DNA from: Chiridota heheva
Lineage: Eukaryota; Echinodermata; Holothuroidea; Apodida; Chiridotidae
DNA length: 64,000 bases
Reading direction: 5' to 3'
Assembly: GCA_020152595.1 (NCBI GenBank)
Contig: JAIGNY010000077.1
Span: forward strand, 601,501 to 665,500
Shown: positions 1-14,102 of the stretch, in pieces
Layout: every line of letters starts with the position of its first letter
Position numbering within the stretch: the stretch's first letter is position 1
Notes under the pieces: generated by a model
Database searches by the model: none
Told to the model about the DNA's origin: nothing
The model's input: only the letters and a program-made list of their open reading frames with translations
Position numbers and translations under genes: made by a program

Positions 1-420
1 ACGCTGATAAAGTGAGGATACAGATGTTGCCATGGTTATCAAGCTTAACGAGATGAGATGCCAAGGAAACTCGTTTAATTCCTTCCATATTGGATTAATG
101 CGTCAAAGATCATTTTCTGTGGGATTGCCAATTTTGTTCAAGTGGCGAGCTGTAAGCCTCACCAAGCACAAAGCCTCACCGAGCACAAAGCCTTTACCAA
201 GTATGTTTTCAACAACAAATTTATTTGCAATTAGCGCATAAGGGCTAGGAATAAGTGGGAAAAGGTAAAAAATAAAGACCGATATCTCCACAGGTTCAAA
301 AAGGATTATAATACTTTGACAGTAGTGACGACATCCAAGCAGAACAGATACTGTAGCTACACCTGCCAAAGATTGCTGTGCATGGAAAAATCTTGTCGTG
401 GCCTGCTCTGTAGCCGAAGG

Positions 421-2035
<1,615 letters not shown>

Positions 2036-2122
2036 GTGAGACAAATCTACTTCACGGACAAAAATACAAGCAAAACTTCTGTGAAGAAACTAATCTGATT
2101 TAATCTTCAGTTTTTCATTTGT

Positions 2123-2265
2123 GTTTGTTCGTTTGTTTGTTTGTTTAATGAGAACTTAACAGCACCATGACAATGAGGGTCAAATTGTGCCTGAGAGGTC
2201 AGATTATTCTGGAGGTAGGAAGGAAAGGAAATGGGGGGAGAATGAGAGTGGCTCTTAAGCCACGA
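2123..2265 (-). mobile_element. 3' end of a non-LTR retrotransposon (LINE tail copy 1)
   Basis: On the minus strand it ends with a (CAAA)n tail after tgttaagttctcatt. The conserved block reads, on the plus strand, cttaac-g-caccatgacaa, ggtcaaattgtgcctgagag, gtcagatt, then ggaggtaggaaggaaa. The same block recurs near 11846, 27948, 38181 and 38925. The last lies downstream of a fragment encoding a LINE ORF2 C-terminus, which identifies the family. Confidence 0.65.
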
Positions 2266-2835
2266 CCAGTCTAATATAGCTGAGTACATGCTGAAAATCT
2301 TTGATAACCTTAATTCCAAGTTTACAATAATTACAAACATTTGTAAATAAGACTAATGATTTTAATATATTTTGAAAAATGTGAAATTTAATACTGCATG
2401 ATTATTTGTTCAAAGTAAGAATCAGAAAGAAGTAAAAACATTAAAAATTATAATGGAATTTGATTTAAAGTCCAGTTTACAATATGTGTTGGAAACTACT
2501 AATATAAAAAAAAGGTGAACAAAATGTGTTCGATTGTATGAATTGTATTTTATAGGACAAATTGTGAATATCAAACACCTGGATTGACGTATACCTGAAT
2601 GTGTTAAAACAGTATATTTATTATATTTTTTGTGACTGCATAAAACCTAATATAACTGAAGCACTGTGAAGGAAGTGGGAAATCTGAAGTAATAGGGGCA
2701 TTATCTGGAGTGAAATTGTATTTGCTTTTTGAGCAGTGAAACACTTTATTCATTTCGCCAAACCGAAATCGTATCATTGTAAAATTAAAAATACATTTGC
2801 AAGAGCCTTGTTTACTTTATATTAAAGGTGGTAGG

Positions 2836-3110
2836 GGTGTGCAGTATATTAACCATAACCCATACACGCAGTATGACAGATTTTTTTTTTTGGTACCTGC
2901 AGTATGAAATTATACAATTTTGATACCTGCAGTATGAGAAAGTAAAATTTTGACACCTGCAGTATTGTTTATTCAGCAAAAATATTGTAAAAATGGACCA
3001 GCAGTACAAAATAAACAAGAGGAAAAAACAGCATTTTTTGGACCTGCACTACGAAAATGAGGAAAAAAGACACCTGCACTATGAAAATGATGCAAAAAAA
3101 AAAGGCACTT
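2836..3110. repeat. Short degenerate tandem repeat with cctgcagtatg motif
   Basis: Roughly 30-36-bp units, each with acctgcagtatga or a decayed form (acctgcactatgaaaatga). The same family appears in inverted orientation at 11590-11840. Sequence 2270-2830 holds nothing recognisable. Confidence 0.6.
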
Positions 3111-3362
3111 GCTTGGCCAAACGGCATATATATTTATATACCTCACATACGGAAGTCTCTCTCCCCCCCTCCCCCTCCCCCACCCAGATTTCCTTTTGTG
3201 CAATTGCGCTTTACAGATGAGAGACACTTATTGCTGTATTGTTTCTTTAAAACTCAAATTCTCATCGACCCTTCCTGAATCAAGCTACATGTAGGAATTT
3301 GGAATATACCCGGTAGAAGTTTCTACTTCTAATTTTGAAGATAGGAATAACATTGGGCTAAA

Positions 3363-3512
3363 TAATCAGCATTCCAATTAAGATCACTGATCCAGATGCT
3401 CAACCTTTTAAATTTGAGTAAAGTTTCTGAGTAATCAGCATTCCAATTAACACCAGAGCATCACTGATGCAGATGCTCAACCCTTTACATTTTTAGTAAA
3501 GTTTCTGAGTGT
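3363..3512. repeat. Tandem duplication, about 70-80 bp unit
   Basis: Two units beginning taatcagcattccaatta, each with gatgctcaaccctttaaat and ending agtaaagtttctgagt; the second carries a short insertion. A related fragment (ccagagcatcactaatgctg) is near 14200. Confidence 0.7.
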
Positions 3513-3884
3513 CCAGGCTGTGAAGGCTATTTGTTGTCAATAAAAGAAAAAAATGGCATGATGAAGGTTATTGATGTCAAGTCTGCAGTCTTTTGAAATG
3601 TTATGGGTTTTTTCTTGTACAATTCTATTAGTATGAGGGCGGATAACGGCATGGGTGGGAAGGTTGAGGGATGGGTAAGAGTGGGGTCAGGTAGTTAGTG
3701 CAAGGTGTGTCGGATGGAAATGGTGGGTCGCTAGGAAAGGAGGGTGTATGGGTAGAATTATGCTGTATGTTTTTTTTTTTCTTTGATGGTGAACTGGCTA
3801 CATGTAGCAAAAGTTTAACACTTTCCCAGTTCACCATTCACTTAATTTATACTGATTATATAATTATGCTTATATGTTAGGTGT

Positions 3885-4083
3885 ATGTGTGGGTGTGTAT
3901 ATGTATGTAAGTATGTATGTATGTAAATGTGTATATATGTGTATGTGTATGTGTGTGTGTGTATATATATATATATACAGTATATTATATATATATATAT
4001 ATATGTGTGTATATATGTGTATATATATATAATATATATGTGTGTATATGTGTGTGTATATGTGTGTGTATATATATATTTAT
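3885..4083. repeat. Compound GT/TA microsatellite
   Basis: Alternating tgtgtg, tatgta and tatata runs over about 200 bp, with no unit conserved beyond the dinucleotide level. Confidence 0.9.
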
Positions 4084-4211
4084 ATTCTCATCTTCTTCAA
4101 GTATTATTCTTGCAACTTATCCATTTATATGATATTATATGTTATTTCATGGAGTGATAATTAAATAAATAATGTGCCCCATGTTTTATTGAAAAGATAT
4201 TGATTGTTTAG

Positions 4212-4400
4212 AGGTGCAGTGGCCCAGTGGTTACTAAATTTGACTCCCTCCCGTGAGCATTGCATTGTGTCCTTGAGCAAGACACTTTACTTGATTCAGT
4301 CCACTCAGCCATAACATACTGTACATGCTACTTCACCATCTCTCTTAAGATATGAGCGACCTCCATCAGTTCAGATTGTACAAACATTTCAAATATACAC
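4212..4400 (+). mobile_element. tRNA-derived SINE fragment
   Basis: Starts with an A-box-like tggcccagtggtta, followed by a body containing ttgtgtccttgagcaagaca and ctttacttgattcagtcc. Such ccttg-gcaagacactt bodies are common in metazoan SINEs. The B box is degraded or lost. It lies just before the hAT-like element. Confidence 0.5.
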
Positions 4401-4480
4401 CTACTATTCAACCCCTTCTCCATCCCTCTCTCCATCTTTGGTCATAACCATACAGCTCCCCAGAAGTATATGATAGCTAC

Positions 4481-5468
4481 TAGAGCTGTGAACGTTTAGG
4501 GATTTTAGTAAACGTGTACACGCCTAAAAAAAGCGGCGTGTATCGTGTACGAGTTTAGCATCAATTTTCAGAAATACACCAAAATTGCTCCAAAACTACA
4601 GGCGTAAGTAAAAATCGCGCAACTAGTATGGCAAAAGTACTGACTGCATTGCGCAAATAGACGCTGAGTTTTGCTTTCCAAATCGTAAAAAGTTTACTTC
4701 TACAGTACAAATCATCATTTTTATGGAAAATATGCATGGAAATTTAGTTTAGAAAGAACAGATAACTTCCTTTCAATGTCATTTAAACTCAACATCACAG
4801 AACTTGTTTGTCCTATTCTCTACGGCTTTCAAAGTTCTGTGAAAATCTTGCATACTGAGGCCTATGATATACCTTGCGTAAAACATTTCAAAACTACGCC
4901 ACCACCATCAGGAAGTTCTGAAATATTGGTCCTCTCGAAAAAATGGCCACCTTCTTTGCGAAGCATGCAGAATTTCAGCTTTGTTAAAACCTTTTTCTGT
5001 TTATTTATTATGGAATATTTTTTCTTTCTTGCAAAATTTATTTGACTCATCAGGTAATATTTACATGTAAATGTACTGATTGTCACGATTCAAGTGTTTT
5101 TGGTCGATGAAACGGGCCTTGATTGCGTGGCATTTAAAGCCTTATGGCCTAACGTTAGACCTATTGTTAGTTTCACTCCAGTTTTCGCGAAATCAAGTCG
5201 TAATATCACCATTCATTGGTGATTACTGCGCATTTGTGATTCGCACATTTAAAAAAGATTATGCTAATCGGGTTTACAGTTTGTAAAAATCATTGATTGG
5301 AATTTTGTCAGCCAAATGTGTGTGATTTGAATCATGAATATTGATTTTCAACGGCAAGACACTAGGCCTATAATTTATGAAAAACGATTACCCGCAATGA
5401 AGTATTTAGTAAACGTTTACAAGATTTGCGAGCGTGTAGCGAGTACACGCTAAACGGTCACAGCTCTA
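4481..5468. mobile_element. Non-autonomous hAT-like DNA transposon (988 bp) with 8-bp target duplication
   Basis: Terminal inverted repeats TAGAGCTGTGAACGTTTA (left) and TAGAGCTGTGACCGTTTA (right, reverse complement). They are flanked by the identical 8-bp direct repeat ATAGCTAC at 4473-4480 and 5469-5476. An 8-bp duplication and an AGAG-TGTG-type terminus are typical of the hAT superfamily. The interior has only a short open frame (4776-5045) with no recognisable transposase domain. Confidence 0.85.
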
Positions 5469-5707
5469 ATAGCTACCTGCTTCAGTAACAGTGTAAAAAA
5501 GAGAAATTTATGTGTTTTTTTAAGGAATACTATGAAGATATAATTTCTGGTACTAAATAACGATTTATCAAAATTCTATGCCATCAGTAATCATTAACAG
5601 GTTTAGATGCAAGAATGCCTGGAAACTTTAACGACGCACTGCGTAAGAATTTAGATAACAGAAAGACGCTACCCTAAACCTGCTACCCTAATACACAGCT
5701 TCCTTAA

Positions 5708-6271
5708 AGGATTAGTTCTGTGGTCAAGCAAGTCCATCTTATATGAAAGAGGACTTCTAAAGAAACAATATGGTGAAAAAAGCATTCAAAAATCTAATAA
5801 CGTTAAGGAGATATTCAAGTTTAAAGTTTGGTATTATTTCTGTGAAAACGACTGAAATCTGACTAGTTGTGATGTCACAGCCTCGGATTCCTCAAGGTCT
5901 TTATGTATTTTAAAGAAAGTTTATTTAATTTTTTAACTGTTTGAATTATTTTTCCTCAAAATTTCTTTAGGTGGTATATCATAAATACCCTTCCTAGATT
6001 CAGTTTTACTACTTTTTTGACATATCCCATGGATTTTAAGCCACAAAATCGCAGGACAAAATATGATAGAATACATAAAGACTTTGAGGAATCTGAGGCT
6101 ATGACATCACAAGTAGTCTGATTTTAGTCGTTTCTACACAAATGATACCAAACTTTAAACTTGAATATCTCCTTAACGGAATAAGATTTTTGAATGCTTT
6201 ATTCACCACTTTGTTTCTTTTGAAGTCCTCTTTCATAAAAGATGGACATGCTTTACCACTGAACTATTCCT
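5708..6271. mobile_element. Fold-back MITE family A, complete copy 1 (564 bp)
   Basis: About 200-bp inverted arms: the left begins AGGATTAGTTC and the right (reverse complement) AGGAATAGTTC. TTAA flanks both ends (5704-5707 and 6272-6275). Shared arm landmarks are gtccatctt, gaaagaggacttc, aagcattcaaaaatct, ttaaggagatattcaagttt and gatgtcacagcctc. No coding capacity. The TTAA flanks point to a piggyBac-type origin. Sequence 6300-6570 holds nothing recognisable beyond a T run at 6301. Confidence 0.85.
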
Positions 6272-6576
6272 TTAATATATTCATGCCTCTCATTAACAAT
6301 TTTTTTTTTTTTTTAACTTAGGACCCCCATCTTGCTGATATACCCTACCCTATTACTCTCATTACAATTACAAGAATGAATATTTCAGCCAGAATGAGGC
6401 TGGATCTCTGACTCCCAAATTACTTCCTTAGGGAGGAATGATTTTTTAATTCAAGCCCTTCACACCAAATCCACTTAAGTTCAAATGCAAAATGAGTTAA
6501 ATCACATGGGATCTGATTTTAAAGACATTTAAACGAGATCTGGGTTAAGAAGAAAATAGCCTCTTTCTCTCAATCA

Positions 6577-6755
6577 AAGAAGAATCAATTTAGCTGATCT
6601 TGTAACCTAATTAATGGCAAGAAAATAGGAAACAACTTTCAATGGCAGTATCCATTTAAACCACTGAGAAGAATCAATTTGGCTGATCTCATAACCTAAT
6701 GGCAAGAAAATAGGTAAAAAAATTCAATGGCAGTATCCATTTAAAACCACAATGA
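6577..6755. repeat. Tandem duplication, about 89-bp period
   Basis: Two copies of agaatcaattt-gctgatct, followed by taacctaat, ggcaagaaaatagg and caatggcagtatccatttaa. The second lacks a few bases. Confidence 0.75.
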
Positions 6756-6940
6756 CAGTTAACTTGCTTTAAAGATTTGTGGACAGGTAGAGGTAAGATT
6801 AGCTAAATTACTTAAAAATTAATATGATTAGATTAGACATCGATAGCACCTTTTGCCAGGGTCTCAAAGTGCTGGACCCAATTAGCCACTAAATGAGTTC
6901 TCTGGCAGCCAAACGAATCGATGCACAGGGACTTAGGCTT

Positions 6941-7262
6941 GACTGGGCCTGGATAGGGAAGGACGGGAAGTGAATGAACACCGTTGCCTGGGCCTGGATG
7001 GGGAAGGACGGGAAGTGAATGCACACCGTTTGACTTGGCCAGGACGGGGAAGGAAGGGAAGTGAATGAACACCGTTGACTTGGCCAGGATGGGGAAGGAC
7101 GGGAAGTGAATGAACACCGTTGACTGGGCCTGGCTGAATGGGAAAGAACGGGAAGTGAATGAGCACCGTTGACTTGGCCAGGATGGGGAAGAATGGGAAG
7201 TGAATGAACATCGTTGACTTGGCCAGGATGGGGAAAGAATGGGAAGTGAATGAACACCGCCT
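6941..7262. repeat. 45-bp minisatellite, about 7 copies
   Basis: Unit contains gggaagtgaatgaacaccgt, then tgacttggccaggatgggga. Copies differ by substitution and by a short insertion near 7130. The period is a multiple of three, which keeps several frames open; no protein is implied. Confidence 0.9.
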
Positions 7263-8041
7263 GTGAGATACTGCAATCAACAAAATTCCAATCAAAATCA
7301 GTTAAAATTGATGACCATTTAAAGAGGAAATCTTGTCTCAGTAAAATTTGCATAATTGCGAAGTTCATATCTTTCACGTCACAAGTTCGCATTGTGTCAG
7401 GGGTCAAAATATAAATCATTGGTCACTGTTCCACGGAACAGTACATTTTCAATTAATACTCTTCTGGATCAGATTTCACTGTTTCAAATTCTAAGCCGAT
7501 AACAGGACAAATTCCTTTCTACAAAATGGGCTTAATTTACAACTACTTTGAATGGTTAATACTGTATGTGCAAATATGAATATTGGTTAAAACTGCAGTA
7601 TTTACATAACATCCAGTTGCGTACAATTATACACATGAAGGCAGCCTTGCATATATGTGTATTCATGATAACTGTGCTGACAATTGCAGAGAAGATGGGA
7701 AAAGATTTTTCTTACTTCTTACTGGAAGAATTTACTTTTATGATAATCTTGTTTGACAACATGCATGTTTTTGAGCAGAAATTAGGTTATTGATCATTGA
7801 TGCCACATGCTTGAGAAAAGAACCCTGTTTCACCGAAACACCGATGTTTGAAAATTCACTGTTCCTGCCTAAATAGGACTGTTCTTTAGAACAGTGGAAC
7901 TGTAGGAAATTCAACCTCTGTGTCTGTGTGTGTGTGTGTGTGGGTGTATATGTACAGTGTGCTACACTTCTGTGGCGGTATTGGCTTTTATTATATATCA
8001 CTGTCCCATGTTAACTTGATATCTGGCCTTTAAACCTTCTT

Positions 8042-8129
8042 GAGTTTGATGGGTAGTAATATAAGGGCCTACAATTATGCAAATTGAGTTTGATGGGTAG
8101 TAATATAAGGGCCTACAATTATGCAAATT
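8042..8129. repeat. Perfect 44-bp tandem duplication
   Basis: Two identical adjacent units starting gagtttgatgggtagtaata, with start points at 8042 and 8086. This is evidently a recent duplication. Sequence 7270-8040 otherwise shows only a short GT run near 7920. Confidence 0.95.
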
Positions 8130-8149
8130 TGTCAAATGTAATATTTATG

Positions 8150-8280
8150 CACTGTATTGTACATTAGTAACTCCTCAGCAAAATAAGATATCAGCATGGT
8201 TTTACACCAATTTGTTTCGTTAATAGTCCTCTAACATATATGAAAATAAAAACTTGAGGGAATATTCCTTCAAATTATTT
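8150..8280. mobile_element. MITE family B, right-end fragment
   Basis: Matches the right arm of the element at 13442-14102: agatatcagcatggtttt, acaccaatttgtttc, tagtcctct-acatatatga, and the end gggaatattcctt. A left partner is not obvious. Downstream, 8440-8700 contains a diverged internal duplication (aaggcacttttgtgatt twice). Sequence 8830-9290 shows nothing recognisable. Confidence 0.6.
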
Positions 8281-9299
8281 CAACCAAAACATATGGTGCT
8301 CTCATTGTGATCAAACATCAAATGATATGAATTACTGTATGAAGTGCTGATACTACGGTATTCCCTCTTGGAAACATTTTCTTTCATATGATATGATGTG
8401 CCCAAAAATTTCTCTTTAAGCCTACCCGCACCCAACACCTGAGTTTGTCCTGAATAATCTGTGATGTTTGTCCTGAATAATCAAGGCACTTTTGTGATTT
8501 AAATCACTATGGTATGACAATAACCAACCTGACTTCCTATTCAGCATATTGTGTGTCCACTCAAAAAAAAATTGTTTCTCTCCCATTCCCATGCACGCCA
8601 CAGCCAAGTAGTTCAAGGCTATTTGTGTGTATAAGATTACAAAAAGCCGGTGCTGAATAATTAAGGCACTTTTGTGATTGAAATCACTCATCCATGTTAG
8701 GTGTCTTAGTGGGAGAAGTTTATTTTTACACTGGTGATAAAAATAGCTGTGTTTCTGAGGCAATATATGTGCATTAACTGTGAATGATTGACGGACCATT
8801 TCTCCTAAGAAAGATATTGCTTCATGCGGACATGACAATCCTTTTTATGCAGAAATTAATCTGTATAGGCACCAATCGTACTGAATTAATGTACTCTTTT
8901 CCGATTCTCAATTTTGAAATGAACAGGCATCTCCAGATACAAATTCAATTACGTGATTGAGATTGACATAATTTGTTTTGGTGCAAATTCTTGCTTTAAT
9001 ATCAACAATTCTTTGGGTTTAATATCTTTATTTTTATTCTCCAATATTTTTACATTCTATAAATCTTTAATTTGATATGGACTTGCATATATTAAATGAA
9101 TTTATAAATTCAATTTTGATAAATAATTTGTTATGTGAATTTTCATCTTCCATACCTACATGTATATTACTCAAAATATATAATTCGTTATCATTGGAGT
9201 CAATTGGGAAAATCACGATTTTGGTGACTTTCGCAAATACATATTGAATTTGCCAACACAGTAGTCATTAGGACCCCAGCCTTTTGTTTATATACTTCT

Positions 9300-10090
9300 A
9301 TGGATTGCCCACAGATTTATGAACCATTTTTATATGGCTTAAAAAAAAACACAGTTAAAGGAAAGGTATCGTCCCATAAATAAATTTAAAAGTAAACTCT
9401 GCCATGTTAGTAAAGTCACTTCTGCTTTTCAGTTTTCCTTATTGAGTGTGAGCAATCTGTGACGTTATCGAAAACACATGTGAGTTCCTACAGTAAGTAT
9501 GTATGGTCCCCTTCTATGAAATGCCCACAGATCTATAAACCATTTACTTATGGGTTGGAAAAAAACACAGTTAAAGGAAAGTTATTGCCCCATAAATAAA
9601 TTCAAAAGTAAACTCTGTCACGTTAGTTACGTCACTTCAGCTTTTCAGTTTTCCTTATTAAGTGTGAGAAATTAGTGATATTATTATTATTCATTTCATT
9701 TCATATAGCGCATGCCATAACATGGTTTTCAGCTGCGCTTTACAATTAAAATACAAATATAGAAAGAAAGAAAAAATATATATATAATCATTTACGTATA
9801 AATATCAAAAACGGATAAAGGAAAATACAATACTTATATCAAAACAACAGTAAAAAGTTGAATATAAAAAGTAATTTGGAAATCGATAAAATGGTTCAGA
9901 AAAATATTACTTAGTATAAATGGTATATAAAACTGGATATAAAAAGATAAAAATGTGTAAAATGCAATTTCAAAAATTAAGAATGGAATAGATGTGTCAA
10001 AAGTAATCAATATTATCAATGTAAGCCCCTACAGTAAGTATGTATGGTCCAGCGGATGTGTGATAGATAACATCACAGATTTCCTGCAAT
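9300..10090. repeat. Tandem repeat, about 216-bp period, two and a half units, interrupted
   Basis: Units share tgcccacagat-tat-aacc, aacacagttaaaggaaag, cccataaataaatt, gcttttcagttttcctta and cctacagtaagtatgtatgg, beginning about 9308 and 9524. The third partial unit resumes at about 10017 after an inserted element. Confidence 0.8.
9685..10009 (-). mobile_element. 325-bp insertion with 7-bp target duplication in the 216-bp repeat
   Basis: The insertion splits the repeat and is flanked by ATATTAT at 9678-9684 and 10010-10016. Near its left end is catatagcgcatgccataac, then gctgcgctttacaatta. This agcgctttacaat type of sequence is common at non-LTR retrotransposon 3' ends read in reverse. The remainder is AT-rich and non-coding. 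Orientation is inferred from that resemblance only. Confidence 0.55.
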
Positions 10091-11061
10091 GAATAGAAAA
10101 ATTGAAAAAGAAGTGACATTGCAAGGACAGCAGCGTTCACTTCTGTATGTATTTAAGGGACAACACCTTTCCTTTAACAAAATATGAAGATAAACAAAAA
10201 GGTCGCAACCCTACATGTATAACACCACACAATTTGATATTAATCTAATACTTAAAAAGAATTTCCACACAGCAGAAATATAATATATTTCAATTTTAAT
10301 TTAACTTTTATTTGAATGTTTCACTTCCTGATATACAATACACCTGGTGCCTCAATCCTATAGATGCTTGTTGATAATTTGAAACTAAGCAAATTTACAT
10401 TTTTCAAATTGAAGAAAATCTATATTTGCTGATGTTTATTGATTCTTATCACACTGCGCTAAAATTGTTGGGCATATATTTAACAATAATGTGAATTAAG
10501 CATACTGCAAATGAGGTAAACAAAATGCATTTTTGTAATTTCATGCAGTGGCTCATCAACACAGTAAGTAGTTCTTGAGGTGTATTTTAAAAGATGTTAT
10601 AAAATTTCAGACTGTTGAAACTGTGTGATAATAAAATCCCCACTTTGGCAAACCCTAGCTTGATCCAAAAAGGGGAAGGGTGTTACTGACCAACATGGGG
10701 CATTTATAAGGCATCAAGGGCACTTTGAGGGCAGGTTTGAAGGCACTCAAAATATAAATAAGGAAATAATTAATGCAACAAGTTGTGTTCCTCCATCCTC
10801 TAATATTGGGGAACTGTCATCAACATGAAAAGAAGGCAAAATAGTTTTTATAAAGTACTGTATGCTTTTGTGAACAAAATGTGGAGGTAATGAGGGGTAG
10901 GGTGGTCCTATGAAAAAGCAAAACTAGGGATCTGATTCAGGCTGTTTAACTCCTGTTGTAAATATTGGGTAAGTATAACTTAGTCTCAGAATTGCAATAA
11001 TTGTCACTTTTGATATTTTTTAAAATATTGGAGAAAAACGTATCTTACAGATGTCTTTAAA

Positions 11062-11330
11062 AATAGTTCATTCAGAAGCGAAGCAACACAAAACACAGGT
11101 CTGTTCTCTATCTGATCCTCAGGTGACTAATTCCAACCAGTTCTTTCCCCCAACCTAAACATGTGCATATCCCAACCTGCTATACACCCTGGGGGAGGGG
11201 AGGGGCCCTTTTTTTGCATCATTTTCATAGTGCTGTGTCTTTTTTCATCATTTTCGTAGTGTAGGTCCCCCAACCCCCTCCCATCCCCCATAGGCTAAGT
11301 GTTTTGTGTTGTTTCACTTCTGAATTGAGG
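11062..11330. repeat. Small palindromic repeat, with a second copy at 11935-12130
   Basis: Left edge cattcagaagcgaagcaaca plus caaaacac; right edge holds its reverse complement (gtgttttgtgttgtttcact, then tctgaa). The left half recurs directly at 11950, with following text in common (ccaacctg, ttctctt, catatcc-aacctgct). Sequence 10095-11060 holds nothing recognisable. Confidence 0.55.
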
Positions 11331-11589
11331 AGTGGGGGCAATTTATACTAATATTGGTAGGGATGTGCAGCTCACTGCTCTAGGGTGGGGTGGGGGTGGG
11401 GGGGGGTAGAGGTGGGATGGGGGAGGGGTTGCTTTGATTCCAAAATTATTGTTGTGTTGTTCCGTGCAAACAATTCATACTATGCCACTGCCCCTAAAAC
11501 ATATCTCTGGCATACACCTCCACCATGGCAGGCTTGGTCCACAGGAGGAGAAAGGAGGGGGGGGAAGGGGAAAGGGGGAAAATATCATA

Positions 11590-11845
11590 TGTGAAGTATA
11601 CGTGCCATCATTTTCATAGTGCAGGTCCCACAAAATGTTGTTCTACTCAGATAATTTTGTACTGCTAGTGCATTGTTACAATATTTTCATTGAATACTCA
11701 ATATTGCAGGCATCAAAATTGATTTATTTCATACTGCTGATATCAAAATTGTATAATTTCATACTGCAGGTACCAAAAAATATGTCATATTGTGGGTATG
11801 GTTTTCAAGTAATGAGCTGCACATCCCCTACCAATTTTAGTATGA
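11590..11845. repeat. Inverted copy of the cctgcagtatg repeat family
   Basis: Contains cattttcatagtgcaggtcc, catactgctgatatcaaaat and catactgcaggtaccaaaaa: reverse complements of the 2836-3110 units. It ends in gagctgcacatcccctacca, matching the ggtaggggtgtgcag edge there. A further decayed piece is at 11215-11275. Confidence 0.6.
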
Positions 11846-11915
11846 AGTTTGTTTGTTTGATGAGAGCTTAACGACACCATGACAACGAAGGTCAAATCGT
11901 ACCCGAAGTGCCCTC
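11846..11915 (-). mobile_element. LINE tail copy 2
   Basis: Plus-strand reading gtttgtttgatgagagctta, then acgacaccatgacaacgaag and gtcaaatcgtacc: the same 3' terminus as the other LINE tails, cut short after about 70 bp. Confidence 0.6.
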
Positions 11916-12548
11916 CCCCTCCCCGCCCCTGGTAGATGTCATCAATAATTGTTCATTCAGAAGTGAAACAACACAAAACACTTAGCCTATTCTCCATCCG
12001 ACCCCCACCTGTTCTTTTCTCTAGTTCCAACCTGTTCTCTTCCCACCCTAAACCTGTTCATATCCAACCTGCTCTACACCCAATCCCAACATGTTCTACT
12101 CTCCACCCCCCCCACTGCCAAACCTAACATTCTTTTGTGTACATTTTTACAGCAAAAAACTCATTTAAATATACATTCTCTTAAATGGTCGTAAAATCAT
12201 ACTGTGTGCAAATACAAAATGAAAGCAACGCAAACCTCACACTATATTGTAACCCAGCATGGTAAAAAAACTCATTAAACTTATTAAATAGGCCGGACCT
12301 ACAAGAAACATTTCCAAAAAATACGAAAAACTAATAAAAGTGATCTGGAACCTCCAGGATCAATCCATCTCTTTTGGGTTGTTTTCAATAATTAAAAAAA
12401 AACCCATTTAAACAAGTCTAATGAGAAACACAGATGATATGATGGATTAGGTGTGACACTTATAGGCTTAAAACAAAACCTCTCCAAATTCTTTCATTTT
12501 GAGAAATGGTTTGTTTTAACGATGTAGTATAAACAGTAATGTTAAATT

Positions 12549-12625
12549 ATGCGTGGTGAGGATCTGAATGGTTTACAAGGCTAATCATGCGTTGTGAGGA
12601 TCTGAATGGTTTACAAGGTTGAGGA
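12549..12625. repeat. 38-bp tandem duplication
   Basis: Two copies of gcgt-gtgaggatctgaatg plus gtttacaagg, separated by ctaatcat. Sequence 12130-12548 and 12630-12970 shows nothing recognisable. Confidence 0.85.
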
Positions 12626-12976
12626 GGGTGGAGAGGGGGAAAAACCTACAAATTTCTTCCGAATACAAGCTATCTAAAAAAAGGTTAGGAGAAAATTTGC
12701 TGTGTTATGAGACATTGTGTGCTATCATTTAGTATGCAAATCTGTAACAGCGGACCTGAGACCACTAGCCAATGATGAAGTTGTACTATGCAGCAGGGTT
12801 GATGGGGGATATCACCTCACCCTGGACTTAACACACTTTACAAAAATTCAATCATTGCTCTTCATTTTCACCCAGCTATTTTCACATCGAAACTGAAGAA
12901 ATTGATCACAAAATATGCCACAATTCTGGAACAAAATCTACACATTTAAACCATAATCCTAAAGGAGTTGAATGGG

Positions 12977-13071
12977 TTTTTTTTTTTTTTTTTTTTTTTT
13001 TGAGGGGAGGAAGTTCCCTCCAAAAAAAAAAAAAAAAATAGACACCACCAAAAAAAAAAATAGACACCATC
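12977..13071. repeat. Poly(T)/poly(A) hairpin next to CAMTA exon 2
   Basis: A T run of more than 20 bases, then gaggggaggaagttccctcc, then a long A run and further A-rich sequence. The T and A runs and the ggagg/cctcc core can fold back on each other. It lies about 80-180 bp inside intron 2 from the exon 2 donor. Confidence 0.75.
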
Positions 13072-13153
13072 TTCCCTAGACACAACCACAGATCACCATT
13101 GGATCAAGCACCCATCACTAAGATGAGAAGATCTATTGTGTACCATATCTTAC

Positions 13154-13260
13154 CTCATTGATGTTCCATCGATGCCTCTTCTGGGGTAGCTCGGTAGCTT
13201 TTGGGATTGACTGCAGCACCTTTGGTAACACCACATGGTTTCCTGGTTGCTGGGAGGAAT
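13154..13260 (-). CDS. CAMTA: CAMTA-family transcription activator, exon 2 with the start of the CG-1 domain
   Basis: Minus-strand internal exon of 107 nt. Its acceptor is a pyrimidine-rich tract ending ttgcag at 13261-13266, and its donor is GAG|GTAAGA at 13154/13153. The open frame is 2 nt of a split codon plus 35 codons. It contains LPKVLQSIPKATELP followed by QKRHRWNINE. From family knowledge, animal CAMTA proteins have LPK..L..LP....LP..RHRWN(T)NEEI just where the CG-1 DNA-binding domain begins, and this matches closely in order and spacing. The exon ends in phase 0 after the final Glu. The following CG-1 residues (EIAAYLI..., the YCWKKRKDGK segment) were looked for on the minus strand down to position 1 and not found, so the next exon lies outside the window. 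Confidence 0.88.
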
Positions 13261-13441
13261 CTGCAAGAGACCAAACAACATATGGAATAATCAATTTAAT
13301 ACGCAGACAAGTGACTATCTATGATACTGCTTTTTTCAGGAATTGGGAAAGACAGAGGCAATATTTACCAAATCGATTAAACAAGTACCACAAAATATAA
13401 CGTAACAGTCATACACAGTCAGACAAAGAATCAAATTTTAA

Positions 13442-14102
<661 letters not shown>

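Noticed and set aside
4776..5045. Transposase in the hAT-like element
   Set aside because: 89-codon frame without hAT motifs; the element is non-autonomous.
6833..7419. Frames of 120-176 codons with SFTSRPSPSWPSQRC repeats
   Set aside because: 45-bp minisatellite read in three frames; no exon signals.
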